Translations under genes and position numbers: made by a program | Assembly (NCBI GenBank): GCA_044371005.1 | Contig: JBILUL010000082.1 | Location: 1-20,610, forward strand | From: UBA2402 sp044371005 | GTDB lineage: Bacteria > Planctomycetota > Phycisphaerae > Phycisphaerales > UBA1924 | DNA length: 20,610 nucleotides | Direction: 5' to 3' | Notes under the pieces: generated by a model | What the model was told of the DNA's origin: nothing | The model's database searches: none | Seen by the model: only the letters and a program-made list of their open reading frames with translations | Shown here: in pieces, positions 7,203 through 14,799 of the stretch | How positions within the stretch are numbered: position 1 is the stretch's first letter | How the letters are laid out: every line of letters begins with the position of its first letter

Positions 7203-7538
7203 TTACTTCGTTCGGAACGAGAAGAGCTCAATCTCGAAGATGAGATTCGCACGTGCGGGGATATCCGGCGGTGCACCGTCTTCGCCATAGGCCATCTGCC
7301 AGGGAATGGTCAGCGTGCGCTTGCCGCCTGCCTTCATGCCCGGGATGCCCTCCTGCCAGCCAGTGATCAGCCGGTTGAGAGGGAAGGTCACCGGCATGCC
7401 CGGGTAGCTTGAATCAAACTGAGTCCCATCCAGGAGCGTTCCCCTGTAGTGAATCGTGATGATCGCGCCCTTGGGACAAGGTTCTCCCGAACCCTCCAGA
7501 GTGTCTTCGATCGTGAGGCCGTTGGGAAGCGTTGGCAC
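7203..7538 (-). CDS. FKBP-type peptidyl-prolyl cis-trans isomerase
   Basis: This protein speeds cis-trans isomerisation of proline peptide bonds and assists protein folding. The product is a single 111-aa FKBP domain with no signal peptide, so it should be cytoplasmic. Active-site positions of the family are present: Y31, F41-D42 in GTQFDSS, F52, L57-I58 before GWQEGI with W61 at the pocket floor, Y84 in MAYGEDGAPPDIP, and F101 in LIFEIEL. I chose the GTG at 7538 because AGGAG sits 8 bases upstream and the domain begins right there. The frame is open to an ATG at 7598, but that extension would nearly abut the divergent pdxA start at 7606, leaving no room for promoters. Confidence 0.93.
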   Translation of the reverse strand: MPTLPNGLTIEDTLEGSGEPCPKGAIITIHYRGTLLDGTQFDSSYPGMPVTFPLNRLITGWQEGIPGMKAGGKRTLTIPWQMAYGEDGAPPDIPARANLIFEIELFSFRTK

Positions 7539-7605
7539 GCGGCAGACTCCTGACCCATCTGGAAGGTGGTTCCTCGCCACAATCCAACAGGCCGACATTC
7601 AAGGA

Positions 7606-8748
7606 ATGAAGGAGGATGATACCAACATCGCTGAGCGTTCGCCCGTTGGTGCGGGGGGATCCGCAATCCCGTCATCGGACTCGCTACCGTTGGTGATGCC
7701 CCACGGCTCCAAGGACCCCTGGCTGACGATTTCGATGGGCGATCCCGCCGGCATCGGCGCGGAGGTCATCGTCAAGTCGCTTGCTGCTCATCCGCTGCGG
7801 CAGACCCACGGATTCACGATTCACGGCGCGGGCAGCGCGATGGTCAACGCGGCGGTCGCTGCAGGGATCACCCCATTCTGGACCGCCATCGGCCCCGATG
7901 GGGCACAGCGTCCCAGCTCCGGACAGGTTTTTCTGATCGATGAGGAACTCACGGGCACGCATGCGCCATACCTCCCTGACTCATCGATCGGCGGCGATCT
8001 TTCGTTCCGCTGGGTGATGAACGCGGTTCGTGACCTGCGCAATGGCGCTGATGGCTGCATCACGGCACCAATCAGCAAGTTGGCGTGGCATAGAGCAGGA
8101 CATCAGGCCTATCCCGGGCACACCGAGCTCTTCGCAGCAGAATGGCGCAGCGAACGATTTGCCATGTTCTTCCATGCGCCCGCGTGCGACCATGGACCTG
8201 GCCTCAATGTGCTTCTGGCGACCGTCCACGTCCCGCTGATGCAGGTCGCCTCGAAACTCACGACGCCGCGAGTCATTCAGTCCATCGAACTGGCCCACGA
8301 AACCATGCAGCATCTGGGTATTCAGGTGCCGTCAATCGGCGTGTGCGGTCTCAATCCGCATGCGGGCGAGGGCGGGCTTCTGGGCAGCGAAGATGCCGCG
8401 GTGATCCGCCCTGCGGTTGAAGCATGTGCAGCTCGGGGGATCAAGGTCAGCGGCCCGCATCCTGCCGACACGATCTTTCAGCGAGCGTTGCACACGACTT
8501 CGCGCCGTGCGCACTTCGATGCGGTGGTGGCCATGTACCACGATCAGGGACTGGTCGCGCTCAAGACACTGGCGTGGGATCGGGCCGTGAACACCACGGT
8601 TGGCCTTCCGATCATCCGCACCAGCCCTGATCACGGCACTGGGTTCGACATCGCGGGAAAGAACCTGGCCGATCCGGGGAGCATGCGAGCCGCGATTGAA
8701 CTGGCGGCGAAGTTCGCCGCACAAAGAACAACACCCCGGTCGGCGTGA
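7606..8748 (+). CDS. pdxA: 4-hydroxythreonine-4-phosphate dehydrogenase
   Basis: PdxA oxidises 4-phosphohydroxy-L-threonine with NAD(P)+ in DXP-dependent pyridoxal phosphate synthesis; the product goes on to PdxJ. The chain from this ATG is 380 aa, against about 330 in E. coli, and the extra ~38 residues before LTISMGDPAGIGAEV have no family character. Metal-binding histidines are H172 in YPGHTEL, H208 in ATVHVPL, and H312 in AMYHDQG. Other family blocks are GLNPHAGEGGLLG (248-260), PADTIF (286-291), and NTTVGLPIIRTSPDHGTGFD (329-348). The ATG at 7606 has AAGGA directly before it, which is too close to be ideal; the in-frame ATG at 7696 would give a 350-aa protein and may be the true start. 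It is divergent from the FKBP gene. The stop codon lies inside the ychF terminator hairpin. Confidence 0.93.
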   Translation: MKEDDTNIAERSPVGAGGSAIPSSDSLPLVMPHGSKDPWLTISMGDPAGIGAEVIVKSLAAHPLRQTHGFTIHGAGSAMVNAAVAAGITPFWTAIGPDGAQRPSSGQVFLIDEELTGTHAPYLPDSSIGGDLSFRWVMNAVRDLRNGADGCITAPISKLAWHRAGHQAYPGHTELFAAEWRSERFAMFFHAPACDHGPGLNVLLATVHVPLMQVASKLTTPRVIQSIELAHETMQHLGIQVPSIGVCGLNPHAGEGGLLGSEDAAVIRPAVEACAARGIKVSGPHPADTIFQRALHTTSRRAHFDAVVAMYHDQGLVALKTLAWDRAVNTTVGLPIIRTSPDHGTGFDIAGKNLADPGSMRAAIELAAKFAAQRTTPRSA

Positions 8749-8759
8749 CCGGGGTGTTG
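8719..8759 (-). terminator. Terminator of ychF, overlapping the pdxA 3' end
   Basis: CAACACCCCGGTC (8729-8741) pairs perfectly with 8747-8759 across a 5-nt loop. On the minus strand the stem is followed by the U-rich TTCTTTGT, so it ends ychF transcripts 33 bp after the ychF stop. The plus strand has no U-run after it. The pdxA stop TGA (8746-8748) is inside the hairpin. Confidence 0.8.
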
Positions 8760-8791
8760 AGTGAAGATGTGCCTGCGACGATCTCTGGCGA

Positions 8792-9895
8792 TCAGACGTT
8801 GAAGAGGAAGTGGCAGATGTCGCCATCCTTCATGACGTAGTCCTTGCCTTCAACGCGCATCTTGCCGGCTTCCTTGATGGCCTTCTCGGTCTTGTACTTC
8901 TCAAGGTCTGCCAGCGTGTAGATTTCGGCGCGGATGAAGCCCTTCTCAAAGTCCGTGTGAATGACGCCAGCGCTCTGCGGGGCGGTGGCGCCGATGGGAA
9001 TCGTCCACGCGCGAACTTCCTTCTCGCCAGCGGTGAAATAGCTCTGGAGGCCGAGCAGGTGATAGGTCGCGTGGGCGACCGCCGCGAGTGCCGGCTCGGT
9101 CAGGCCCAGAGCTTCGAGCATCTCATCGCGTTCCCCATCGGCCATCATCGAAAGTTCGCTCTCGATCTTCGCGCACACCGGGACGACTTCCGACCCTTCC
9201 TTCGTCGCGTGCGCACGCACCTTCTGGCACGCTTCGCTCTGCCCCTGAAGATCGTCCTCATCGACGTTCATCACGTAAAGCACGCGCTTGCCCGTGATCA
9301 GGCCCAGCTGCTTGAGCTGCTTGAGCTGGTCGGGGTCATCGAACTTCACGCTGCGGGCAGGATTGCCCGCGGCGAGAACCGGCTGCAGCTTGCGGAGCAC
9401 TTCGAACCTCGCCACATCCTCCGTCTTGCCGCTCTTGGCTGCACGCTCGGCCTTGCTCAGTGCGCCGTCAACGGTCTGAAGGTCGGCCAGAATCAACTCG
9501 GTGGCGATGATGTCAATGTCGCGCAGCGGATCAACCGATCCGGCCACGTGCAGAATCTCCTCGCCGCCCGGTGCCTTCGTGAAGCACCGAACCACCTGGA
9601 GGATGGCATCCACTTCACGGATGTGGCTGAGGAACTTGTTGCCAAGACCTTCACCGACGCTTGCACCCTTCACGATGCCCGCGATGTCCACGAGCTTGAG
9701 CGCGGCGGGAATCACCTTCTGCGGCGGAATGTACTTGGTGATGATCTCCATCCGCTTGTCGGGAATGGGCACGATGCCGACGTTGGGTTCGATGGTGGCG
9801 AACGGATAGTTCGCGGCAAGCGCCCCCGCCTTCGTGAGGGCGTTGAACAGCGTGCTCTTGCCAACGTTGGGCAGACCGACAATCCCGGCTTCCAT
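8792..9895 (-). CDS. ychF: Ribosome-associated ATPase YchF (OLA1-type)
   Basis: YchF is an Obg-related P-loop NTPase that binds ribosomes and prefers ATP to GTP. The product is 367 aa, the normal length. The P-loop GLPNVGKST is at 7-15, switch I carries PFATIEPNVG (31-40), the G3 motif is D70-I-A-G, and the G4 position reads N210-V-D-E213, the NxxE that replaces NKxD and explains ATP preference. A helical arm follows, at about 130-190. The C-terminal TGS domain spans about 280-366 and ends in GKDYVMKDGDICHFLFNV. Upstream on its strand, AAAGGA lies about 14 bases before the ATG, a loose fit. Its terminator is at 8719-8759. It is divergent from the unknown gene at 10106 across 210 bp. Confidence 0.97.
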   Translation of the reverse strand: MEAGIVGLPNVGKSTLFNALTKAGALAANYPFATIEPNVGIVPIPDKRMEIITKYIPPQKVIPAALKLVDIAGIVKGASVGEGLGNKFLSHIREVDAILQVVRCFTKAPGGEEILHVAGSVDPLRDIDIIATELILADLQTVDGALSKAERAAKSGKTEDVARFEVLRKLQPVLAAGNPARSVKFDDPDQLKQLKQLGLITGKRVLYVMNVDEDDLQGQSEACQKVRAHATKEGSEVVPVCAKIESELSMMADGERDEMLEALGLTEPALAAVAHATYHLLGLQSYFTAGEKEVRAWTIPIGATAPQSAGVIHTDFEKGFIRAEIYTLADLEKYKTEKAIKEAGKMRVEGKDYVMKDGDICHFLFNV

Positions 9896-10105
9896 GTTCG
9901 TCCAGTATCCTTTCGAGTCACCCTCGTCAAGCCTTCGGCCGCGTCACAGGACAGGGCCTTTCCAGGCTGGGCCGCGATTATAGAACACGCCAGACCTGAC
10001 TTCCCGCCATCTCGCTGCGGTGCCGGATCGCGTACCCTTCCGGCAGACCGGGCCGGTTCGCCCGCCCGATGCGACCAAACCCCCGCTTTTTCACTTTCCA
10101 CGGAC

Positions 10106-10531
10106 ATGGATACACCCAACGCCAAAGAGCCATCTTCGGACACTGATCCTGGTCTCGACGAGCAGGACCCCCGGTTCCCCAGCGGGCCCTGGTTCGGCTT
10201 CTATCGACAGGGCGGCGTGCAGAGCCGTCAGCGGTTCAGTCTGCACTTTCGCGACGGGCGCGTTCGCGGCGAAGGCAAGGATCCCGTCGCCCCTTTCTCG
10301 GTCAGCGGCTCCTACTCGACCCAGACAGGAAATGTCTTCCTGACCAAGTCCTACAACGACTACTGCGTCCACTACTCGGGACGAGCCGAAGGGGATGGAA
10401 TCCCCGGCAACTGGACCATCCAGTACTTCGGGGGCATTGTCTGCGATGCAGGAGAGTTTCACATCTGGCCGGATGAACTGGCCATGGAAGAACTCCGCAA
10501 ACTTCGGAAGGAAGAGCCAGTTCCCGTCTGA
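10106..10531 (+). CDS. Conserved-looking small protein of unknown function
   Basis: I do not recognise a named family. The 141-aa product has an acidic, disordered-looking first ~25 residues (NAKEPSSDTDPGLDEQD). A compact region of alternating strands follows: GPWFGFYRQGG, RQRFSLHFRDGRVRGEGKDPVAPFSVSGSYS, NVFLTKSYNDYCVHYSG, then GIPGNWTIQYFGG and a charged C-terminal helix (DELAMEELRKLRKEE). The regular strand pattern with G/W/Y turns suggests a small beta-barrel or sandwich, such as an avidin- or lipocalin-like fold. There is no signal peptide or membrane segment. The frame is open far upstream, but that part is antisense to ychF; the ATG at 10106 is the first start outside it. The stop is 84 bp before hutU on the same strand, so co-transcription is possible. 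Confidence 0.7.
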   Translation: MDTPNAKEPSSDTDPGLDEQDPRFPSGPWFGFYRQGGVQSRQRFSLHFRDGRVRGEGKDPVAPFSVSGSYSTQTGNVFLTKSYNDYCVHYSGRAEGDGIPGNWTIQYFGGIVCDAGEFHIWPDELAMEELRKLRKEEPVPV

Positions 10532-10615
10532 CGGACACGTCGCGTCCGCTTCCCCCACTCACATCAACGCGTTCGCTTCACCTCGATCAGCCTCCCACTT
10601 CATCCGCGTGCTCCC

Positions 10616-12415
10616 ATGGCCAAAGTGACTCGCCGTTCTTCAGCAAGCAAAGCAGCACCCAGCAAGGCAGGAAAGAGCTTCATTCTTCCAGCAGCACTTC
10701 CCGGTGCCCGCCCGGTTCGCGCTCCCCGGGGCGCCAAGAAGGTCTGCTCCACATGGCAGGCAGAAGCTGCGATGCGCATGCTCATGAACAACCTCGATCC
10801 GCATGTGGCCGAACGGCCCGATGCGCTCGTGGTGTACGGCGGGCGCGGCCAGGCCATGCGGTCGTGGGCCGCATTCGACGCGACGATCGCGGCTCTCAAG
10901 AACCTCAAGCCCGATGAAACACTGCTCGTTCAGTCCGGAAAGCCCGTTGGCGTCGTGCGCACGCACGAGGATGCGCCGCGCGTACTGATCGCCAACTCCA
11001 ACCTCGTTCCTGCTTGGGCGACACAGGCCAAGTTCGATGAACTCGCCGCGGCGGGTTTGATGATGTACGGCCAGATGACCGCAGGCTCCTGGATCTACAT
11101 CGGCACTCAGGGCATCCTCCAGGGCACGTTCGAGACCTTCGCCGAGTGCGGTCGCATGCACTTTGGCGGTACGCTTGCAGGCTGCCTCTGCGTGACCGGC
11201 GGATGCGGCGGCATGGGCGGCGCACAGCCCCTGGCAATCACGCTCGCGGGCGGTACCGGCCTTATCGCTGATACCGACATGACCCGTCTGGTTCGTCGCC
11301 GCGATGATCGATATCTTGATGAAATCGCCCCCTCGCTCGATGAAGGGATCGATACAGCGCTCGAATACAAGAAGAACAAAGTCGCCCGCTCGGTGGGTGT
11401 GCATTGCAACGCCATCGAACTGCTTGAGCGGCTCCTTGCCCGCAAGATCACGCCCGAAGTGCTGACCGATCAGACCAGCGCACACGATCCTCTCATGGGC
11501 TATGTGCCCATGGGCATGACTCATGAGCAAGCCGCGAAGCAGCGAGCCAGGAACCCCCAGGAGTATCAGAATCTCGCGCTCAAGAGCATGGCCCGCCACG
11601 TCAAAGCGATGGTCAAACTGCAAAGCCGCGGCAGCGTGACATTCGATTACGGCAACAACATCCGCCAGCGTGCGCTCGATCAGGGATTCAAGGAAGCCTT
11701 CAGCTTCCCCGGCTTCGTGCCCGCGTACATCCGCCCGCAGTTCTGCCTGGGCCGCGGCCCGTTCCGCTGGGTCGCTCTCAGCGGCGATCCGCGTGACATC
11801 TTCGTCACCGACCACGCCATCCTCAAGGCCTTCCCCGCCAGCAGCAGTCCCTACGCCCAGCGACTGCATGCATGGATTCTCTCGTGCCACAAGAACCCCA
11901 AGGCATTGCTCAAGGGCGACTTCGCCTCGTGCGAACCCCGCTTCCAGTTCCAGGGACTGCCTGCACGCATCTGCTGGCTGGGCCTTGGTGAGCGTGACAA
12001 GGCCGGCCTCATCTTCAACGACCTGGTCGCCAAGGGCAAAGTCTCGGCACCGATCGTCATCGGACGCGATCACCTTGACTGCGGCAGCGTGGCCAGCCCC
12101 AACCGCGAAACCGAAGCCATGCGCGATGGGTCCGATGCCATTTCCGATTGGGCCCTGCTCAACGCGATGGTGAACATCGCATCGGGCGCATCGTGGGTTT
12201 CATTCCACCATGGCGGTGGCGTGGGCATCGGATACAGCCAGCATGCCGGTCAGGTCATCGTCGCGGACGGCACCGCCAAAGCCGCGGCGAGGTTGTCGCG
12301 AGTCCTCACCAACGATCCGGCCATGGGCGTCTTCCGCCATGCTGACTCGGGCTACGAAGATGCGCAGGACTGTGCCGCCGCGAAGCGCCTCAACATTCCC
12401 ATGAAGTTGTGGTAA
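10616..12415 (+). CDS. hutU: Urocanate hydratase
   Basis: HutU converts urocanate to 4-imidazolone-5-propionate, the second step of histidine breakdown, using tightly bound NAD+ as an electrophile. The product is 599 aa. Family blocks in order: VVYGGRGQAMRSW (~72), ETLLVQSGKPVGVVRTHEDA (~101), SNLVPAWAT, LMMYGQMTAGSWIYIGTQGI (~148), the NAD-binding loop GGCGGMGGAQPLA (~199), ARICWLGLGERDK with C453, and IGRDHLDCGSVASPNRETEA, then SFHHGGGVGIGYSQHAG. The first ~30 residues are a Lys/Ala/Ser-rich extension before the conserved core, and no Shine-Dalgarno sequence is seen, so the start could be slightly further in. The hutH, hutI and hutG genes are not in this window, so the pathway is scattered or the neighbours were lost. 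Confidence 0.96.
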   Translation: MAKVTRRSSASKAAPSKAGKSFILPAALPGARPVRAPRGAKKVCSTWQAEAAMRMLMNNLDPHVAERPDALVVYGGRGQAMRSWAAFDATIAALKNLKPDETLLVQSGKPVGVVRTHEDAPRVLIANSNLVPAWATQAKFDELAAAGLMMYGQMTAGSWIYIGTQGILQGTFETFAECGRMHFGGTLAGCLCVTGGCGGMGGAQPLAITLAGGTGLIADTDMTRLVRRRDDRYLDEIAPSLDEGIDTALEYKKNKVARSVGVHCNAIELLERLLARKITPEVLTDQTSAHDPLMGYVPMGMTHEQAAKQRARNPQEYQNLALKSMARHVKAMVKLQSRGSVTFDYGNNIRQRALDQGFKEAFSFPGFVPAYIRPQFCLGRGPFRWVALSGDPRDIFVTDHAILKAFPASSSPYAQRLHAWILSCHKNPKALLKGDFASCEPRFQFQGLPARICWLGLGERDKAGLIFNDLVAKGKVSAPIVIGRDHLDCGSVASPNRETEAMRDGSDAISDWALLNAMVNIASGASWVSFHHGGGVGIGYSQHAGQVIVADGTAKAAARLSRVLTNDPAMGVFRHADSGYEDAQDCAAAKRLNIPMKLW

Positions 12416-12465
12416 CTGCCCGCGCTCCCCGTCACGACCCAATACAGCCGATATCCCTCACGGCA

Positions 12466-12483
12466 ACCGAACACTTGTTCGGT
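12466..12483. promoter_or_regulatory. 18-bp perfect palindrome, LexA-box-like core
   Basis: The sequence ACCGAACACTTGTTCGGT is an 8-bp perfect inverted repeat around a 2-bp centre. It contains CGAAC-N4-GTTCG, the core of the LexA/DinR boxes of Bacillus and actinobacteria. It lies 51 bp after hutU and upstream of the RelE-like gene. No U-run follows, so an operator seems likelier than a terminator. Which protein binds it is not known. Confidence 0.5.
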
Positions 12484-12518
12484 GGATTATGCCAATTTGA
12501 TGATATTTCGGTGATGGC

Positions 12519-12550
12519 TTGAAACTGGAATATATCAGATGCGATATACT
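12519..12550 (+). promoter_or_regulatory. Inverted repeat with promoter-like hexamers
   Basis: AATATATC (12529-12536) and GATATACT (12543-12550) form an inverted repeat matching at 7 of 8 positions with a 6-bp spacer. TATACT at 12545-12550 resembles a -10 box and TTGAAA at 12519-12524 a -35 box, but their 20-base gap is longer than usual. This arrangement suits an autoregulated promoter where an XRE-type antitoxin binds across the -10 region. Confidence 0.4.
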
Positions 12551-12778
12551 TCTATGTCGAATGCGCTGGTTGTGAACCAGGGCACGAGTCGGTCTTGGGC
12601 GCCATCATGATTCATTGTGCGTCAATTTCGCTGCAGGACACCGCCATGCAGGGCCACACCGCCCGCGGCGGACGCGGCGAAGGTTCGTTCGGGTGGGGTA
12701 TATTCAGCAGTGGCACGAAAGTCAGCACCATCTCGTTCTCTCCCGGCAGTCACCACCTCATCGCTGGTGAATCTGTTC

Positions 12779-13066
12779 ATGTGGTGGAACGCACCTGCGA
12801 AACGCCGCAAGCGCAAACTCTTCAGCCGCGATGTGCAGGTTTCAGCCCCCGTCCGCGAGTACTTCTGTTCCGAGGAGCGGAGTCGTGCCGAGCAGGAAGC
12901 GTTCGCCGACCTGCTGCTCAAGCTGGATGCGGATCCCGTCAGTCATACATCTGCGATCCTCGAACCGCCGATTCCCGGAATGCGGTGGGCGAAGCTTGGT
13001 CGCAGGAAGGTCATCGTGCATTTCGATCCTTCACACGATCGTGTGAGGGTCGTTCTCATCGAGTAG
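12779..13066 (+). CDS. Putative RelE/ParE-like toxin of a TA module
   Basis: The product is a small basic protein (95 aa from this ATG). It opens with a strongly basic segment (AKRRKRKLFSRD), has a helical middle (RSRAEQEAFADLLLKLDADP), and ends in strands PGMRWAKLGRRKVIVHFDPS then DRVRVVLIE. The last part matches the pattern of RelE-fold toxins, in which a basic strand pair is followed by a closing hydrophobic strand; such toxins are ribosome-dependent mRNA nucleases. The gene precedes an antitoxin-like XRE gene by 82 bp, the toxin-first order of HigBA-type modules. The start is uncertain: in-frame GTGs at 12767 and 12710 are alternatives and none has a good Shine-Dalgarno sequence. The family match is weak by itself; most of the support comes from the neighbour. 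Confidence 0.5.
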   Translation: MWWNAPAKRRKRKLFSRDVQVSAPVREYFCSEERSRAEQEAFADLLLKLDADPVSHTSAILEPPIPGMRWAKLGRRKVIVHFDPSHDRVRVVLIE

Positions 13067-13148
13067 CCCGGCATTCACATCGCTGTGTATCGCGATGGAG
13101 TGTCGTGCCGCACGTGCGTTGTGTGCTGCGCAGCCAGCGAGGTGCCTC

Positions 13149-13610
13149 ATGTCCGTGAAATCTTCCAAGGCCGTCAAGTCCGACATTTCCGCCAGTGAAT
13201 CGCATCAGGCATGCGGTCGCGTGCTGGATGCCAAGGGGCGGACGACGCACTATCTGGTGCCCGCCGCGGAGTACGAGGTGCTGGTTGCCGGCCGCAAGGC
13301 CGAGCCTCGTGAAGCGACTTCGCCCGGGCCCAGCCGTTCCGCAATTGAAGAGGCGGCGCGGATGTTGGAGTCATCGTCCACGGTCTGGCACAGCGCTGAT
13401 GATGTGATGCGTGGCATCGTGTCGCAGGGGCTGAGTGCTGTTCGCGAACAGAGCGGGCTGACCCAGGCTCAGCTCGGTAAGCTGGCTTCGATGCCTCAGT
13501 CGCAGGTCTCCCGGATTGAGAAGGATCTGGACAGCGCGACCATGCGAGTCATCCGGCGGGTCGCCGCCGCGTTGAGTGGTTCTACAGCTAGAACACAGCG
13601 GGCAGGCTGA
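13149..13610 (+). CDS. XRE-family antitoxin-like transcriptional regulator
   Basis: The product is 153 aa in two parts. The N-terminal segment, RVLDAKGRTTHYLVPAAEYEVLVAG (about 24-48), resembles the DxxGxPxxxVxPxxEYExL segment found at the start of many RelB-like antitoxins. A Ser/Pro-rich linker follows. The C-terminal segment, at about 94-143, is a Cro/CI-type helix-turn-helix: LSAVREQSGLTQAQLGKLA, then the recognition helix SQSQVSRIE-like stretch MPQSQVSRIEKD, then MRVIRRVAAALSG. It should bind DNA, probably its own operator, and neutralise the protein encoded just upstream. GAGG sits 6 bases before the ATG at 13149. It lies 28 bp before the C39-like lipoprotein gene on the same strand. 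The HTH call is firm; the antitoxin role is inferred. Confidence 0.75.
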   Translation: MSVKSSKAVKSDISASESHQACGRVLDAKGRTTHYLVPAAEYEVLVAGRKAEPREATSPGPSRSAIEEAARMLESSSTVWHSADDVMRGIVSQGLSAVREQSGLTQAQLGKLASMPQSQVSRIEKDLDSATMRVIRRVAAALSGSTARTQRAG

Positions 13611-13638
13611 CCTCGCCGCGTGCCTCATACGCTCGCGC

Positions 13639-14799
13639 ATGAGGATTCAGGTTCATGTGGCGTCGATCGTCGTCCTGGCCGCACTCGCTGCGTGGCTGGG
13701 CGGCTGTGGCTCCAGCTTTCCACACGATTCGGCACGCATCGTGTGGGCCACCGACGCAGCTCGCGCCACCCCGGGCGGCTCTGCCCCGTACGCACTGGGC
13801 CCGGGCACAACCGATGCCCCGGCAACCTACGAGTCTCCCATCATCGCCAGTACATTGGGCGTTGAACAACTGGCGGTCTCATGGAATGCTGATGTCCCGC
13901 CCCGGACCGGCATGTGGGTGGAGGTGCGTGTCCGAGCTGATCCTGATGCGATGTGGAGCGACTGGCTTCTCCTGGGAGTTGCCGGGGACGTCCGTTGCCC
14001 CACGCCAAGGACAGAAACTCCAGCGGGTCTGAAGGTCGATGTCGACATCCTCACGAGCAAGACCTGGTTCCGCGATGCTCAGCTTCGGATCTCGGCAGCA
14101 GGTGAGGGTCAGGTGCGGCTGCATCGCATCGATATTGTCCGCTCACTGGCCTTTTCGCGGATCGCTTCAGGTCTTCGCAAGGAACGACTGAGCAACCCAC
14201 CGAACTGGGCCAAGTTGGGGCTGCCTTCGAGTGTTCAACTCGAAGTCCCATTCCTGACCCAGAAAACCTCGCGGCCCGAACTCTCGGGACGTCTGTGCAG
14301 CCCGACGAGTGTTGCGATGGTGGCCTCGTGGGCCAACGCTCCCGTCAGCGTCGAGACCATTGCCAACGCTGCGTATGACGCACCCCACGACATTTATGGC
14401 AACTGGCCGCGCAACGTGCAGGCGGCATGGGAGCAGGGCGTGCCGGGCAAGCTGGTCCGGATCGGAACCCTCAAGGATGCCTGGCGACTTCTCGCGGCGG
14501 GCGTCCCGATCGTCGCCAGCATGAAAGCCAAACCCGGTGAACTTGCCGGAGCTCCGTACTCCGAAACCGATGGACACCTGATCGTGCTGCGCGGGTACGA
14601 CCAGGAAGGCAACTTTCTGGTGAACGATCCGGCGGGCTCTGACGCCGCGAAGGGCCAGCTGGTGTATGCGAGAAGGGATATCGCCACGGTCTGGCTGACC
14701 AATGGCCGCGGCACGGCCTATCTCTTCACCAAGCCCAGTCAGGAGCACCTGCTTGATTCGCTGGGTGCAGCACCCGCCGCGGCGGAGCCGACTCGATGA
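13639..14799 (+). CDS. C39-like (papain-fold) peptidase domain lipoprotein
   Basis: The 386-aa product begins with a lipoprotein signal (hydrophobic VASIVVLAALAAW then lipobox LGGC, lipidated C23), so it should be anchored in the envelope after LspA cleavage. Residues ~60-170 form a beta-rich domain (VEQLAVSWNADVP, GMWVEVRVRAD, KTWFRDAQLRISA) of a kind often found beside sugar-binding or fibronectin-like modules. Residues ~190-370 are a Peptidase_C39_2 domain: VPFLTQKTSRPELSGRLCSP with nucleophile C220, DGHLIVLRGYD with H313, and VNDPAG with D330. The Cys-His-Asp triad is intact, so it may cut peptides or act as an amidase. The stop overlaps the ATG of the next gene (ATGA), a sign of translational coupling. 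The start at 13639 is chosen for the signal peptide; no Shine-Dalgarno sequence is seen. Confidence 0.88.
   Translation: MRIQVHVASIVVLAALAAWLGGCGSSFPHDSARIVWATDAARATPGGSAPYALGPGTTDAPATYESPIIASTLGVEQLAVSWNADVPPRTGMWVEVRVRADPDAMWSDWLLLGVAGDVRCPTPRTETPAGLKVDVDILTSKTWFRDAQLRISAAGEGQVRLHRIDIVRSLAFSRIASGLRKERLSNPPNWAKLGLPSSVQLEVPFLTQKTSRPELSGRLCSPTSVAMVASWANAPVSVETIANAAYDAPHDIYGNWPRNVQAAWEQGVPGKLVRIGTLKDAWRLLAAGVPIVASMKAKPGELAGAPYSETDGHLIVLRGYDQEGNFLVNDPAGSDAAKGQLVYARRDIATVWLTNGRGTAYLFTKPSQEHLLDSLGAAPAAAEPTR

Larger units (their letters stand above)
12416..12778. other. Non-coding region with A+T-rich strip before the TA-like pair
   Basis: No convincing gene fills this stretch. It holds an 18-bp palindrome (12466-12483), then a strip at about 12484-12556 that is much richer in A+T than the rest of the window and has an inverted repeat (12529-12550) and promoter-like hexamers. 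The last ~150 bases are open in several frames, but without family character. A TATATT at 12699-12704 precedes a possible GTG start at 12710. No tRNA or U-run terminator is visible, and hutU has no other obvious terminator here. Confidence 0.6.

Noticed and set aside
8810..10105. Upstream extension of the 10106 gene across ychF
   Set aside because: It is antisense to the whole of ychF; coding character begins only after 10106.
10640..12073. A 477-codon minus-strand frame opposite hutU
   Set aside because: HutU is unmistakable on the plus strand; the antisense frame is a by-product of third-position G+C bias.
12554..12610. An 18-codon open frame (MSNALVVNQG...) after the A+T-rich strip
   Set aside because: There is no ribosome-binding site or similarity; it could be a leader peptide but nothing supports this.
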